Shown piece after piece: positions 32,491-44,260 of a stretch of DNA of 64,000 nucleotides. A program made the translations under genes and the position numbers. Source of the stretch: Monarcha castaneiventris obscurior (taxonomy: Eukaryota; Chordata; Aves; Passeriformes; Monarchidae); the NCBI GenBank assembly GCA_026261815.1, contig JAMPIT010000848.1, forward strand, positions 4,340,001 to 4,404,000, given 5' to 3'. Position 1 is the first letter of the stretch, and each line of letters begins with the position of its first letter. The notes beneath the pieces are model-generated. The model was not told the origin of the DNA. It did no database searches and was given only the letters and a program-made list of their open reading frames with translations.

Positions 32491-35400
32491 CATTTTCATT
32501 ACTGCTTGAGAACAAGTGAAATGGCACCACCACATCTGTGAATGCAGCAGGACCTGCCTCGTGCCTGAAGGGGGATGTACCTGGGGTCTGAGTGAGCTGG
32601 GCAGGAGTTTTGTGTTAGAGCTGTGGGAGAAGTTCCTCTTTGGCTGGTCCTGTGGGATTGCTGCAAAAGGATGATCCAGGAGGAGGAAGAGGAGGTTGGT
32701 GTCGGGTGTAAAAAGCCCAGAAAAGGCTGGGTGGGAGCTGAAGGTGAGCACCAAGGATCAGTGACCTCTGAAGGAAGAGGAGCAGTTGTTCAAGATCTGA
32801 GCGTGAGGAAATGTGTCCATATCCCATGAGAAATCCCCTTCCCATCCCCTCAGTCCTGCTCAGCTGAGCCCTGCTCAGTGACTTGGGTGCTGGACCAGCC
32901 ACACTGCCAAGAATAACAGGAACCAGTCGGGATCTTTGGTTAAATCACGACTAAGACTTCAGTGTTCAGTAGTGATGAAAAGTGGCAGGAATTCCCTGTG
33001 ACCTGTTGAGAAACAGTGCAGCAGCCTGTCCAGCAGTGCTGCTGGAAAAGCTGGGCTTGCTCTCCTACCCAGACACAAAAAGAAAGGGGGAGGAGGATCC
33101 AAGCAGCTTCAAAAAGCTTCCAGAGCAATTATCTGAGGAAAACACCAGTTTATCAAACTCATTCCACCCATTCATCTTCAGTAGTATCAAAGTGCTAATC
33201 TCTCCCATCCCCAAGGGCTTTTGTGATTGATCATTACACAGCTCTCCCCTGCTCGGAACAGAAGCCCGGGATTTATTCTGAATGCAACTGTATGTTGTGC
33301 TGAGATAAGGGACAGAGCATGAAAGAATCTTGCAAGTGCTAGTTAGACAGAGTTGTGGATGAAGTGGGACCGAAATATCAAAATAATAATATTTTTTAAA
33401 AAGAGAGTAGTTTGCCTTAGGAAAAAGTGTTTGCAAAAATACAGAGTCTTCACAGAACACCTGAATCTTCAGCTCTTGGAGGGAAATGCCACAAGTAAAT
33501 GCACTTCCTGGAGCAAAGTAAGTGACAGCAAGTATTGTTGTAAATAAAATACAACTGTATTTGATTAAATCTATTTCTTTGCCCCCATGTACTCTCCAGT
33601 GCTGGAAACAAGACAAATGACATCTGTGGTTTTGCAGGCTGAGAGACTAGAACTTTAAAGTTCTCTCTAAATCTTGTTTGCACATGAGGGCTGCACATGT
33701 CTTCACCTTGTGGGGGGCAAATAGAGGCTGAAGTTCAGTATTTTAAGTCACTGGAAAAGAAAATGTGCAGCTGCACTGATTTACCAGCTGGGAAAGGGCC
33801 TGGGCAGTCTCTAGTCCCTCCAATCCCAGGTTTGTATGCTTTTTGTTGTTGTTTGTGGTGGCAACCACCCTTTGTCAGAGCAGCTTTGTGTTGGTTGTCC
33901 TTCCCCAGGACAGCGAGGAATGGGGGCCTCCCCTGCCAAAGTCCTCCCCAGCACCTGCACCCAACAGGCTCCACTGAGCTCAGGGGGTTGAAGCCTTTCC
34001 CTCCACACTGAGCTCTGTTATCTAGCTCTGCCCAGGGGCTGACCCGAAGAAGGGAGTGGAGGAAATTATTCCTTTTCTCCTTAGTCCTTGGAAGGGAATT
34101 GGTAGTGGTGATGTTTTCATCTCTGTGATCATCTTGGCTGTCTGCACTTTCTAGCTGGTGAAGCTGTAGGGGTAATTACCTAAGGGATAAAGCAGGAAAA
34201 GAGGAAGAAATCCCTCAGAAATGCAGGGTGTGGGTGTACTTGTGTGGGTTGTGTGTAATTTTGTTTGTTTTTCAGGGTTTGGGAGAGACACAGATGCACA
34301 TGAGCTCTGCTGCCCTCTTCTCACTCATTCCAAACCTTGCTCTTGGCAGGCTGTAGTAGAAACCTGCTTCAGAAATTGCCTATCCTGTGCAGGATGAGGA
34401 TGAAAGGTTGGTTTTTTCTTGCTTTCAGCTTCTGCCAGCATGCCCTTTCTGTGCTGGAAGGGTGAGGTGAGCCCTCAGTACTGAATATGCTTCTTGTTTG
34501 TCTGTGTGAGTGGATGGAAGCTTCAAGCTGAGCATGGACTGCTTGTGACTTGTGTTGAAACTTAATCTTTTGAGTCTTACCCAGAGTTTTAAAGCTCCCA
34601 AGGAGTGTGGTTATCCATAACCTGTTGGTGTGACCTCCCAGCTCAGCTTTTTGTACGTGCCCAGTCAGTGCAGGAGGAGAGAGTCACTCTTACCTGCCCT
34701 GATGAGTCTGGTTAAGCCTTCTCTGGACACAAGAGCAGCCACAAAGTGGAATAATTGCCTTTTACTTATAACAAACTGGCAGAGCTGTCTCAGGGTTTCA
34801 AGAGAGACAATTAAAGATTTTACATTGTTTCCTTCAAGAGGAGAAATAGACCTGGGGGTTCCCTAATAGCCCTCCTGATTCTGCACCACGCTCTCAGAGC
34901 GTGTTGTTGTGGGTTGCATTTATTATGAGCCACTTATTATCCCTAATTATTGAGCAGGGGGTAGGGCTCTCGGTAACAGGCGGAGTTGTGACTTGATGAA
35001 CACTCAGCTGTCTCTATTTAAGATAAAATTACTGTAATTAACAAATCGATCAACCCTACTTTTACTTTGCCTGGCTGGGACAGAACAAATGGGCTAAATG
35101 AGACCTATTTAGCACAAAAGTAGAGAAAGGGGTTCGCAGACCTCAGGATACACAGGCTCAGAGCTTTTTTTGTCACACTCTGCTTTTAATGGTAATGTCA
35201 CATAATTGTCTCTCGTTAGGCAATTTTGTCTCCAACAAAAAGCGCCCACGCCGCACTTTGTTGAGCTCAGCCCGGCGGGGCAGAGTCACGGCGGGTGAGC
35301 AGCCAGGTGGGATGTTTGGTTAGAGCCTCCCCTCGAGCAGGGCTGGCTTGGGTTCCCTGCGTGCTGGGCTCACTTGTGACTCTTAGCAAGTTGTTTGCAG

Positions 35401-35840
35401 AATTTATGTCCCTGAGAGTAAAATTGATTCCTCAGGTTGTCTTTAGCTGGGCAGATGCTGCCTTCTCCAACTCCCCAGCTGCTGCTCTTCGTGTTACTTT
35501 GCTGTCTGAAGGTAGCTGTGCTTTTAGCCCCAGGAGTCCTCCCAGCTTGCTGCTGTGGGAAACACTTGTCCCCAGCTCTTCCTTTGGAGCCATGTGCTGT
35601 CTAAAAAGCATTTGGCTACAGGAATTTGTCCCTCTTGAAGCTTTTGTGATGTGTCTGTGCTCTCTGGCAAGCTGACACTGCATGTGTTGTCACCGACCCT
35701 CCCTGCCTGGCCACGCCAGGATCGTGTCACATCCACACATGAATGGAGGGTGATCCCAGGAAGGAGATGAGGTGCTGGAGGGCCCAGGAAATGCTCTGTT
35801 TCACTGTGTTCTGCCCTCCTGGGAAATGAGCTGGAAAAGG
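32491..35840. other. Downstream intergenic DNA
   Basis: No coding exon or repeat was recognised in the first 2.4 kb. The part at about 34890-35290 is different in texture: AT-rich homeodomain-like sites mixed with CpG-containing segments (see findings). Confidence 0.4.
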
Positions 35841-35844
35841 GTAG

Positions 35845-36165
35845 ATCTGCTACAGCTGGGGAAGGGTCTGGAGCACAATGTGGGGAGCAGCTGAGGGAGC
35901 TGGCAGTGCTCAGCCTGGAGTAAAGGAGGCTCGAGGGGACCTTTTCCCTCTTTACAGCTGCTGGACAAGAAGTAGCCACGTGAGAGTGGGTCTATTCTCC
36001 CAGGTAACAGTGACAGAATAAAAGGAAATGGCCTCAAGTTGTGTCAGAGGAAGTTTAAATTATGGAATAGGAAAAATTTCTTCACCGAAAGAGTGGAACA
36101 GGCTGCCCAGGGAAGTGGTGGAATCACCATCCCTGGCAGGGCTCATAAGGTATGTGGAGGATCAC
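35845..36165 (+). mobile_element. CR1 LINE fragment, more 5' portion
   Basis: In the CR1 sense direction: a GGGAAGGGTCTGGAGCACAA start, the GAAATGGCCTCAAGTTGTG and AGGAAGTTTAAATTATGGA segments, AATTTCTTCACCGAAAG and GGAACAGGCTGCCCAGGGAA. It stops before the CR1 3' terminus. Confidence 0.9.
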
Positions 36166-39100
36166 TGCAAAATGGCTCTGTTTCAGCCTTGAGTCTTTCA
36201 GGAGGATGAAGCTGCTGCTCCTGCCAGCAGTGGTTGTTCTTGCTGTGCCAGCTCACCTAGGTTTGCCCACACGTGCTGTGTGAGGCCATCACAGTCACGT
36301 TTATCTCAACAGATTGTTAAAAAAATAACCTGTAAGTGCTTCAAGGGACTGAAGTGCTTAACGTGAAGAGTTGTCTTCATTGTGGCCCTTTTTTACAGGC
36401 CAGAGAAGTTCATGCTCGCTGTCCCCACACCTGCAGGCAGCAGTGAGGTGTGATAAGGGTATCAGGGCAGAAGGATAAATGGGAGCCAGAGAGTGTCTGC
36501 CTTGACCTGCAATGCTGATGGCTCAGCATTTCAGAGGGCTTGGTTCTCTGCCCGGCTCTGTGGCAGGTGTGGCTGCTCTCCATTTTGGGGGCTGCTCTGC
36601 CCTTCCCCAGCGCTGTCCATGGCCCTCCATGGGGCATCTCTCCTCCGTCCCGCTCCGGAGCACCCCTGGCTGGAAGGGACAGCCCGTCGCTGCTGTGACT
36701 GTCACATACGAGCAGGGAAAACCCGTGCTGAACCGTCAAAGGCAGAGCCAGGAGCATCTGAGAGCTTCATTAGGCGGGCTTTGTTCTGACGGCGCAGTCA
36801 GGCGGGGAAATAATGCCCGGAGTGTTATCAGCCATGTGCAGGAGGCCGTTGCGTAGCAACCCCGGCTGGGGCACCGGGCCGCTGCTCTGCTGCAAAAAGA
36901 AATACTCATTTTCTTCAATTTAGAGGCGTTTCAAACAGGAATTCATTGCTGATGGAGGATTTGCTGAAGTTTAACATCTCTTAAAGAGATGGCAGCTTGT
37001 GTTGGCCTTGTTTTAGCATCGTGTGGGTGCAAACTCACAAGGAACCGAAGGCAATCCAGGGGTTTCTTTGGGTTTTTAGTGCTGGTTTTCTTCCCTTTGT
37101 CCTGCTGGGGTTGAAATGGGATGAGTACTGGAAATTTCACTGCTCCTTTGAGGCCCGATGTAAAGGCATCTGCTGGGAGCCCTCCTTGGCCCCACATTGG
37201 TTACTGCAGGTGAGGAGGGTGATCATGGTCCCTCTTTCCTCTGAGCCCTGTTCAGGGAGTAAAGTGCAGACAGGGCGTGGCTCTGCTGCTGCATCCCCTG
37301 GTCAGGCTGGAGAATCCGTCAGGCTTCAGAGAAACCACAAACCTGCAGTACCTGTGAGGCTGTGAAGGAGCACTGGATGTAAGGATAGGAAAGAGATTCA
37401 TCAATCTGCTTTTGTCTGGACACTGAGATGCTGAGATTGAGGCAAACAGAGGCTGCCCAGGCCTGTTTTGAAGGACAGCATGATTATATAGTGCAAACAC
37501 CTCCCAGCTCTGGGTGGGATTGCCAAATGTGCAGGTAGGGCAGGGCACCCTGTGGTCTCCCTGTCCTGCTGCAGCTCTGGCTGTTTCACACAGAAATGGC
37601 TCAAAGAGCTTTTTCACACTTCAGCTTTGGTGTGTGTTGTGCAGTAAGAGCAGTGGGGAAGAGTCAGCCTGCCCTGGAAGAGGAGCTGGGGTGCCCAGAT
37701 GTCATGAGGGCATCCCTAATGGATCTGTCTAGATTTGGCAGCTGTGTGGAGGGTTTCACATTCTCCATGTGCCGTTTAGGTGCATGATGTATCTGGCTTT
37801 CCAAAAACTTGTGTGGACTTGCACCTACCCTTGTACAGTCCTCTCTGGTGCCTGGGACAGAGAGGGCATGCCTGAGTGCTCCAAACTGGAAAGATTAACA
37901 GGGAATTAACAACTGCAGGATGTTTCTTGGTCCCACACAGTAATGTGGAAATTACTGTTTTATTCTTTGTTTCCCTGTTACTGTCTGTACTGCCAGGGTG
38001 AGCAGGTAACAGCAGGAGGGTGCTGGTACTGGCATTGGGATTTGGGATCCGTGACAGAAGAGAGATTAAATGAACATCCTCTGTGTGGCCTCACCTGCTG
38101 AGAATGTGGAGGCATTCTCTGTCACTGATCAGCTTGTGCATCAAGTGACAGCAAGTACAAAGAATATTACTTGTACATGGCAAACTCCTTTCTCTGCTCT
38201 GTCCTCTGGCTTCAGCCTTTCAATATTGAACAATAATACATCTTCCCTTCTTATTAACAGTTCAGTTTGAAGACTGATTCAGATTAACTTGGGCTCTCAC
38301 TGTATTAAGCACTTTAGGAAAAAAAAGCCATAGGAGCTCAGGATGTTTATGAAAAGCAATTTCCTCAGTGCCAGGCAGTTTAATAACTCCATGGCCATGG
38401 CATTCGGGCTCATTTATTTTAAACTGTGTTTCCAAACTGTGACGGGTCAATAATAAAGAAGGCAGGGTGGCAGATTTTGTGTGGAAGGGAGCTCAAAGGA
38501 CACAGGCACGTTCAGACAGGAGCACAGAGAATCATATGGCTCTTGGGTCTGACAAATTAAAGGCTCATTTGAAAAACAAATCCTTCTTATAATCAATGTT
38601 TCCCCGTTGAACTACTGAAAGCAAGTGAAAATTTGGAGCTATATGTGGCAAAAGGGAGAAAATTCTGATCCACTCTAATCCAAACTGTTTTCTTACAACA
38701 GTGAAATTTTTCTTCTACATATTGGTCTGGATTTTCCCTTTAATCAAGTCCATGGTGGAAGGAGACACATAGCCCCAGGCAGGTTTTTGCACCTGAGACC
38801 TCCAATCTACTCAAGCAATAAATACAAACATCATAGAGTGTTTCAAAGGACTTGTTAAAAATATTGGAAATCAGTACCTTGTAGGAAGCAAAGTGAGTTA
38901 ATAGTATTTGCTGAAAACACCTTCTACAAACCACGTGGGACACTGAGCAGGTCAAGTGGAATGTGTAGCAACATTCACCTATCTCCTGCTTCCTTCTGTG
39001 GATATTCAGGCAGAGGTTTTGGTAGGTTTAGGCTTTATTATCTCCCTTTGAAAGATAGAACATGCAGAAGAACTGAGCTGAATTGCTCTGCTTTGTGTCC

Positions 39101-39940
39101 TGCTCTGCTTATGGCAACTTTGGCCTCTCCAACTCAGGAAGGGCTTTTCTTCAGCATATCCCATGTTCAGGGCAGCAGGTTCAAAATGTAAATAAGCTTC
39201 AAAAAGCTGGAATACTCAGACTGGTGTTAGTACACTGATATTGGAGAATTGATTTCTGTTGGTCAAGTTTCCTTTCAGATTACTGCTGGTAGAGAGACAC
39301 CCCCTTCTCTCTGTGGAGCATGAAGTGCAGTGGATTTTTCCTGGATAATCAAAACACTGAGCATGATTAAGGTGTTATCTAACTCAACAGATATATTTGT
39401 TGGATAACTTCTATGAGTAATTGAGCAGGGAGCTTGTCCCTGCCGTTCCCACCCAGCTGGAAGGTGGGCTGTGGCTGGCCAGGGAGGTGAGCTGCTTCTG
39501 CTTTTATTTTGGTTAAACAGAATATTTATAAATCAGGTGCTCAGCTGGAATGCTTATTTAAAATCCTAACTTTTTCCTTAATGTTCCTGAGTGCTCACTT
39601 ATTAGAAGCTCACACTGTGAGCCCCTAGGAATTCATGAGTTGTTTTCTGTATCTGGGTACTTTAAATAAATCTCACGAGTGCAGGCTGCAGGGCCTGGGG
39701 AGATGAACTGTTTGTGAACAGGCTTCCCACACTGACCTTCCCCTCCTCCAGCTTGGCAGGAAGAGCTGCACCAAAATCTTGGGGTCTTTTGCCTGTTGAT
39801 GGACTTACCTGTGGAATTTCTCCTTTGAAACAGAGGCTTCAGTGGTGGTCGGGGTGACACTGGAGCTGCAGGTGATGCTGTCCCCAGAGGCTGTGTGAAT
39901 AATGCTGTGAGCTGGGGTGGGTTGAGCCTGGCAGGGTGCC
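36166..39940. other. Intergenic DNA
   Basis: No exon was recognised. A GC- and CpG-richer patch at about 36490-36890 ends in a perfect X-box-like motif at 36848-36860. The remainder shows nothing I can name. Confidence 0.4.
36848..36860. promoter_or_regulatory. X-box-like palindrome (RFX-type site)
   Basis: GTTGC-GTA-GCAAC, two perfect inverted half-sites with a 3-base spacer, the layout bound by RFX factors. It sits at the edge of a GC-rich patch. Function is inferred from the motif only. Confidence 0.4.
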
Positions 39941-39944
39941 AGAT

Positions 39945-40545
39945 GTCACCCAAAGCTGCTCCATCACCCCCCTCCTCAGCTGCACAGGGGAGAGAAGATA
40001 TAGCAAAAGGCTCGTGGGTTGAGATCAGGGCAGGGAGAGATCTCTCACTCATTACCACTGCAGGAAAAACAGACTTGACTTGGGGAAATCAGTTCAATTT
40101 ATTACCAGAAAAATCAGAGTGGAGTAATGGCAAACACAAACAAATCCTAAAAATACCTTCCCTCCACCCTCTCTTTTTTTCTGGGCTCAGCTTCACTCCT
40201 GAATTCTTTCCCTCCTCCCCAGGGTGGTACAGGGAGTGAGGCTGTGGTCAGTTCATCACACACTGACTCTGCTGCTCCTTCCTTCTCAGGGGAGGACTCC
40301 TCAAAGTCCTCTGCTGCTCCACCACAGCAGACAGCTCTGCATGAGCTTCTCCACTATTGGGCTTTCCACAGGCTGCAGTTCTCCACGAACTGCTCCAGTG
40401 TGGGTGTCCCACGGGGTGCAGCCCTTCAGGAACAGGCTGCTCCAGCCTGAACCCCCTCAGGGTCACAAGTCCTGTCCCAGCTTGGGCTCCTTTCTCCATG
40501 GGGCCGCAGGTCCTGCCTGGAGCTCCAGCTTGGAGCTCTCTCAGG
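39945..40545. mobile_element. Degraded endogenous-retrovirus-type repeat fragment
   Basis: The order of segments (AAAGGCTCGTGGGTTGAGAT, ACAGACTTGACTTGGGGAAA, ATTTATTACCAG, GGTCAGTTCATCACACACTG, then repeated CTGCTCC...GGCTGCAG phrases) matches a dispersed avian ERV-associated repeat that I recall from bird genomes. No viral gene is visible. Family and orientation are uncertain; the TTTATT hints at the minus strand. Confidence 0.5.
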
Positions 40546-43500
40546 GCTGCAGCACTTTGAGGCTGTGTCTGAGACCAAGACCTGGATCTTCAAAGAAACA
40601 AACCCAGCTCCTGACCTTCTAAGGAAGGTCAGGCATAAAAATATCTTCACCCCCGCCTTCTTCCTCCCTCCTGTGCTGAAGTCCATGATCCCTCTGACCC
40701 GATGAATCAGGACTCTGGGCAAGTATCCCTTCCATGAGAGTGCTGCAGCTGGCAGGGTAATGAGACAGAAAAGTGATGGATCCTGAGCTCCCATCCCCTC
40801 CTCTGCTCCTGCTCAGTGCCCACGCACTGCCTTGGCCGCGGGCCTGAGCTCCTGTGAGCACCTGAGGCAGGATGCAGGGGCACAGGGACACATTTCCCTT
40901 CTCTGCCCGTTCAAGGACTTCATGTTTTAAAGCTACCATAAGAAATGTGCTTACACTGGCAGGGATGAAGTGGGGAGAATGTGTTATGCCTCACCCTCCT
41001 GCAGTCCTATCCTCAGGGGTGCCCCTGCTCTCAAAGCCGTTCCTGAGCCATCTCTTGATGGTTTGGCTGCAGGGCACTGACCATGGGCTCCCGGGGTGCT
41101 CTCAGTGTGAGGAGGAGGAGGGATGGGATGCCTGCTGCTACATCAGGTGACCAGAGCCTGCATTGCTGGCTGCTGCTTGGCTGCTTTTTTTATGCCCTTG
41201 ATTTAAAGCCATTCTGCAACATCTGGGGATTCGTTCTGCTTAGATGTGCTACTTACAGATTTGTAGAGAGCAAGAATTATCATCTTAATTCACTGTAATA
41301 TTCCCAGGCAAAGCCTTTAATTGTGGGTGCACGTTTTTCTTGTCTGTTTTGGCTCACAGAGGATTTGCTTTCTATCTGGGTTTGGAGGGATACGATTTCT
41401 TTGTTTGATTTTCCTTCCCAAATATCCCATCAGCTGCATACTGAAGGAAAACTTCTGTCTGAAAAATAGAATTGTACCTTATTTTAGGCTTCCCTGCCTT
41501 ACTCTCTGGTCAGGTAGCTGGAATTGTATGTAAAAATGATGGAGACAGGAGATAATCTGCCAGTCTTGACAGTGCTCAGCTCTGGTGGTGGCGTCCCAGC
41601 TATTTCCAATCTTCACCTTGCTGGAGAACCCATTTCCATGATGATAATCATTTGTCAGCTTTTAATCTCCCAGTGCAGATGTGACAAAATAGTTTCATAA
41701 TCCGCTTGCGTGCATCAGGCTGCTCACTTCTATTTTGGGAGAGCAGGGCTGACTAATGTGTAGCTGTGGCTGATGGTGTGTGACACTGCTGTGCCAAAGG
41801 CTGCCACAGTGCAGCAAATGCCTCCAGAAAGGGGGTAAATGCAGAGATTTTTTAGTATCAGCTGGAAAATGAAGCAAAAACACACAAACCCATGGAGAGA
41901 ACCCTGAATTGTGACTCACAGGAGGAGAAGTCAGTGTGTCTGTGCAGTCACCAGGGGCAGGGCACGGGAGTGAAATCCCTCGTGCTGTGCTGTCCGTCTG
42001 CAGCCTGGCCCATCTCAGCAGCGTTAGAGGGAAATGGGCTCCAGGCCAAAAATAGGGAATGGTGACTCACTCCTGCTTCAAAGGGGTGCAGAGCAGCAGG
42101 CAACAGCGTGTTCCCCCTGTCACAGGGGATGCCAGCTACTCCCCAGATCCCCAGGGACATTTCTGTGATTCATTGGTGGGATGAGAAAGTGGAGGGATAA
42201 TGGGGGGCAATTTGAGCATTGTGTCATGTGAAGTGTGCTTTGCTGCAGAACTTGTGGGAAGGGGATGAAGCACCAAAATCTAACGTAGCTGCACTGAGTG
42301 TGGGGGAACATTGGATTATGTCTGAATATTCCATCAGAACTGGCACACATGGTCATTTAACTGTGTGTGCTTATCTGATTTGATCTCGTTAAAGCTCAGA
42401 GAAAGGATGGTCAAACACTTGTCCCGAGTAAGATTGTCTAGACATCCAATTGTTCCTAAATAACCCAGTGTGCTTAATTAAAAAAAAAATTGGAATTTCA
42501 ATAGGTCTCAATGTGCAGACAGTTTAAAATGAAGGTGAAACATGGTTGAAATATAATCAATATCTTGAACAGTCAAGGAATTTATGTTTGGGAAGTGGCA
42601 GTGAGCTCTATGGGGGGAAAATGGCAAAAGACCTCGTTGTCTTGAGAGCATATTTGATTAAACCAGAAAGTTGGTAGAAAGAAAATGCAATTTCCAGTTG
42701 TGCCTCATGAGCCCACTAACAAGCCTGTGGAATGTGTGCATGGAAGGTTCTGATATTGTTGTTTTCCTAATAGTGGGAATACTTACATATAAGTAAAAAT
42801 GGGAGCTAGTCCAAAGCAGAGTCCAGGCATAAATCCTACCATTTATCATCTGTGCTCTTCTGGAAACAAGAAGTGACTGGCATACATGCTTAATTCAAAC
42901 TAAATAGCCTATAAAACAAGTTCCCCAAGGCTAATAATAATAATAATATCGGGAGAAATGAATATAAGGATGATTGAATACAGGATACGCTGAGCAGTGA
43001 ATATGGGATACAGATACATATCACGCTGGCAAGGACGGGCTGGTGTTTATGGGGTGCTGGGAACTCCAATCCATCATCTGACCAGAGAATATAATGCAGT
43101 TAGAATCAAAAAGGATGCCTCTGTCTGAAGCAATGCATGGATGTTATAAACCAGCAAATGCAAATAATCAATCAAAAGCAGCGAGCGGGCCAAAGTAGAA
43201 TATCATCAAGCAATAATTCAAATCACAGCTGTGATTATGAGAAATAACCTTAAATCTGCTATTTAATTAATATTAAGCTCCTGACACCTTCTGGGATGGG
43301 GCACGCAAACCTTCTCAGGCTAATATGATAATAGAGAAAATATTATGTTCCTTAGAAATTTCAGAAAGGGTATTAACTGCTGAAGGCTCTCAGGTCCGTG
43401 TGTATAAACCATGTTCTCTGCACCCAAATTCTGCTCAGGTAATTGCTGGTTTCCTGGGATCAAGCACCCCTTGTCAGAGACCCCACATCAGGCTGGGGCA

Positions 43501-43710
43501 GGCTCAGAGCTCCCATCAGCTTTGGGGTCCCTCTTTGGGTGTTGATCCATGGCTGCAGTGTAGCCTGGTCCTTTTTGCCTCACAGGAAAAAAGAGAGAAG
43601 CCCTGTGAGACCTGGCTGAGCAAGGCTGGCAGCAGCAGCTCCTGGTGACTGAAGCTCGGCTCCTTTAGTATGGGATGAGGGTGCCCAACCAAAGCACTGA
43701 GCTTCAGAAG
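40546..43710. other. Intergenic DNA with an AT-rich candidate regulatory stretch
   Basis: No coding exon was recognised. From about 42480 to 43310 the sequence is AT-rich. It contains a (TAA)5 run at 42932-42946, an octamer ATGCAAAT at 43158-43165 and a 16-bp palindrome at 43221-43236. Confidence 0.4.
43221..43236. promoter_or_regulatory. 16-bp perfect palindrome around an E-box
   Basis: AATCACAGCTGTGATT equals its own reverse complement and is centred on the E-box CAGCTG. A regulatory role is inferred. Confidence 0.4.
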
Positions 43711-43760
43711 AGATCCCAGAATGGATTGGGTTGGAAGGGACCTTAAAACTCATCTCCTTC
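43711..43760 (-). mobile_element. CR1 LINE fragment, first half (split by LTR)
   Basis: CCCAGAATGG followed by ATTGGGTTGGAAGGGACCTT is the reverse-complement 3' end of CR1. The CR1 is interrupted at 43760 and resumes at 44186 (the 4-bp CTTC is duplicated). Confidence 0.85.
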
Positions 43761-44185
43761 TGATGCCTTCTCCAGCCACCTAGAAACAGAGACTAGACAA
43801 GAGTAAGGGAATAAAGGTCGGTGTTTATTTGAAAGCCTTCAAGGTACCCCCTGGGGAGCCAGAGGCTGCCTTCAAAAATGGACCCCAAGTCACGAGTTCT
43901 TCACACCTTTATAGGTTTGGTTCATTTGCATATCAGGGTTAATTCTCCAATCAAAGCCCCAGTTTAATGATGTAATTCCCCTCAGCTTGCTCCCCCCTTA
44001 GAGGCTTTGGTTTACACATTTTGGGCCTAGAAGAGCCTGGCTGTCCTTGAAGGCAAAGCCTGGAGAGGCTTTGTTGTGTCTGCCCAGCACGAGAGAGCAG
44101 AAATTACAGGCTACAAGGAACTTCAGAGTTACACTCTAAGCAGTACAGAAATTTTCAAATATAAAAGTTAAAACCTAAGGCATCA
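43761..44185 (-). mobile_element. Solo retroviral LTR nested in CR1
   Basis: A 425-bp insertion bounded by perfect 9-bp inverted ends, TGATGCCTT and AAGGCATCA, and flanked by a 4-bp direct repeat, CTTC (43757-43760 and 44186-44189). Read on the minus strand it has a plausible LTR order: octamer ATGCAAAT (43924-43931), TATAAA (43908-43913), then AATAAA (43824-43829). No internal viral genes are present, so it is a solo LTR. The 4-bp duplication fits gammaretrovirus-like (ERV1) integration, by family knowledge. Confidence 0.85.
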
Positions 44186-44260
44186 CTTCCAACCCCCTGC
44201 CATGGCCAGGGACACCTTCCCCTGGAGCAGCTGGCTCCAAGCCCTGCTGATGACCTGACA
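44186..44260 (-). mobile_element. CR1 LINE fragment, second half (split by LTR)
   Basis: Resumes with CTTCCAACCCCCTGCCATGG and CAGGGACACCTTCCC, in register with the half before the LTR. The far boundary is blurred. Confidence 0.8.

Noticed and set aside
33065..33616. 183-codon open frame on the minus strand downstream of the gene
   Set aside because: No recognised domain or splice sites; ordinary intergenic sequence.
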